From the NCBI GenBank assembly GCA_958496175.1, contig OY292278.1, forward strand, positions 1-64,000: a stretch of 64,000 nt of DNA. The letters are read 5' to 3'. Shown in pieces: positions 62,958-64,000 of the stretch. Numbering within the stretch: the first letter of the stretch is position 1; each line of letters begins with the position of its first letter. This stretch comes from Sisyra terminalis (taxonomy: Eukaryota; Arthropoda; Insecta; Neuroptera; Sisyridae). Under the pieces are notes generated by a model. The model had not been told where the DNA came from and ran no database searches. It saw nothing but the letters and a program-made list of their open reading frames with translations. Made by a program: the position numbers and the translations under genes.

Positions 62958-64000
62958 ATATAAATTTTCCTCGTTTGTTAAATTCTAATTTTCTCACAAT
63001 TGTAAAAATCAATACAAAATTGAACAGTCTTTTCAAATATAAATTTTCCTCGTTTGTTAAATTCAAATTTTCTCACAATTGTAAAAATCAATACAAAATT
63101 GAACAGTCTTTTCAAATATAAATTTTCCTCGTTTGTTAAATTCAAATTTTCTCACAATTGTAAAAATCAATACAAAAGTTAACAGTCTTTTCAAATATAA
63201 ATTTTCCTCGTTTGTTAAATTCTAATTTTCTCACAATTGTAAAAATCAATACAAAATTGAACAGTCTTTTCAAATATAAATTTTCCTCGTTTGTTAAATT
63301 CAAATTTTCTCACAATTTTAAAAATCAATACAAAATTGAACAGTCTTTTCACATATAAATTTTCCTCGTTTGTTAAATTCAAATTTTCTAAACTGGTATA
63401 AATCAATACAAAATTGAACAGTCTTTTCAAATATAAATTCTCCTCGTTTGTTAAATTCAAATTTTCTAAACTAGTAAAAATCAATACAAAATTGAACAGT
63501 CTTTTCAAATATAAATTTTCCTCGTTTGTTAAATTCAAATTTTCTCACAATTTTAAAAATCAATACAAAATTGAACAGTCTTTTTACATATAAATTTTCC
63601 TCGTTTGTTAAATTCAAATTTTCTCACAATTGTAAAAATCAATACAAAATTGAACAGTCTTTTCAAATATAAATTTTCCTCGTTTGTTAAATTCAAATTT
63701 TCTCACAATTGTAAAAATCAATACAAAATTGAACAGTCTTTTCACATATAAATTTTCCTCGTTTGTTAAATTCAAATTTTCTCACAATTTTAAAAATCAA
63801 TACAAAATTGAACAGTCTTTTCACATATAAATTTTCCTCGTTTGTTAAATTCAAATTTTCTCACAATTTTAAAAATCAATACAAAAGTTAACAGTCTTTT
63901 CAAATATAAATTTTCCTCGTTTGTTAAATTCTAATTTTCTCACAATTGTAAAAATCAATACAAAATTGAACAGTCTTTTCAAATATAAATTTTCCTCGTT

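Larger units (their letters stand above)
25631..64000 (+). repeat. 78/79-bp AT-rich satellite array, about 490 copies, open at the right edge
   Basis: The unit runs AAAAATCAATACAAAATTG, AACAGTCTTTTCAAATATAA, ATTTTCCTCGTTTGTTAAAT, TCAAATTTTCT and ends either CACAATTGT (79 bp) or AAACTGGT (78 bp). Length times coverage gives about 490 units, with no foreign insertion seen over 38 kb. Recurrent variants include CACAATTTT, CACAATAGT, AAACTAGT, AAACTGCT, ATTCTCCTCG, AAAGTTTCCTCG, TTTTCACATATAA, TTTTCTCATATAA, TTTTTACATATAA and ACAAAATCG. The first 5 kb or so is mostly 79-bp units; from about 32 kb the 78-bp form becomes frequent. Since 78 is divisible by three, runs of 78-bp units leave both strands open (up to 209 codons, 31994-32623, minus), giving a 26-residue repeat; every 79-bp unit breaks the frame. 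I treat these frames as non-genic. Confidence 0.98.

Noticed and set aside
1..64000. Arthropod telomeric repeat (TTAGG) or other simple telomere repeat
   Set aside because: No run of TTAGG or CCTAA is present, so a telomere end is not supported.

Overview
This 64 kb window is almost entirely repetitive eukaryotic DNA. There is no bacterial gene density, operon structure, tRNA, rRNA or complete recognisable protein gene. The non-satellite stretches are roughly three-quarters A+T by eye, with many A/T homopolymers and a few exon-like islands with splice-site-like edges. Together with nucleosome-length satellites and a short non-autonomous inverted-repeat element, this suggests an invertebrate animal, plausibly an AT-rich insect. 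The species cannot be fixed from the sequence. The setting looks like pericentromeric, subtelomeric or otherwise heterochromatic DNA.

Layout. (1) 1-6817: a G-rich tandem array with a 623-bp unit, ten full units plus most of an eleventh, entering from beyond the left edge. (2) 6818-11604: an essentially perfect array of 34-mers in strict A/B alternation (68-bp dimer, 70 dimers plus a partial). It grows without a break out of the last 623-bp unit, which carries a single 34-mer-like segment at its end. (3) 11605-18290: AT-rich low-copy DNA with weak coding-like remnants near 13.95-14.25 kb (+), 15.16-15.9 kb (-) and 16.39-16.55 kb (-), plus a perfect 15-bp-arm hairpin at 17.24 kb. (4) 18291-19905: an old, decayed array whose units carry the core AAATTCGCG, also found in regions 1 and 2. 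(5) 20391-23125: a 166/169-bp satellite with a trimer higher-order pattern, followed by one diverged copy in inverted orientation (23440-23556). (6) 23643-23824: a 182-bp element with about 50-bp terminal inverted repeats. (7) 23838-24570: a diverged tandem duplication of about 320-340 bp. (8) 24571-25621: a 12-bp GCGG minisatellite. (9) 25631-64000: a 38-kb array of a 78/79-bp AT-rich satellite (about 490 copies) with many nested higher-order duplications, running off the right edge.

No set of genes works together here. The content of interest is the satellite architecture: a shared AAATTCGCG core linking three arrays of very different age and length, a switch in repeat unit from 623 bp to 34 bp at one array end, a small palindrome exactly at another array junction, and multi-scale higher-order repeats in the 78/79-bp satellite. 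The long open frames inside the arrays are consequences of repeat length (78 = 3 x 26) and composition, and I do not call them genes.
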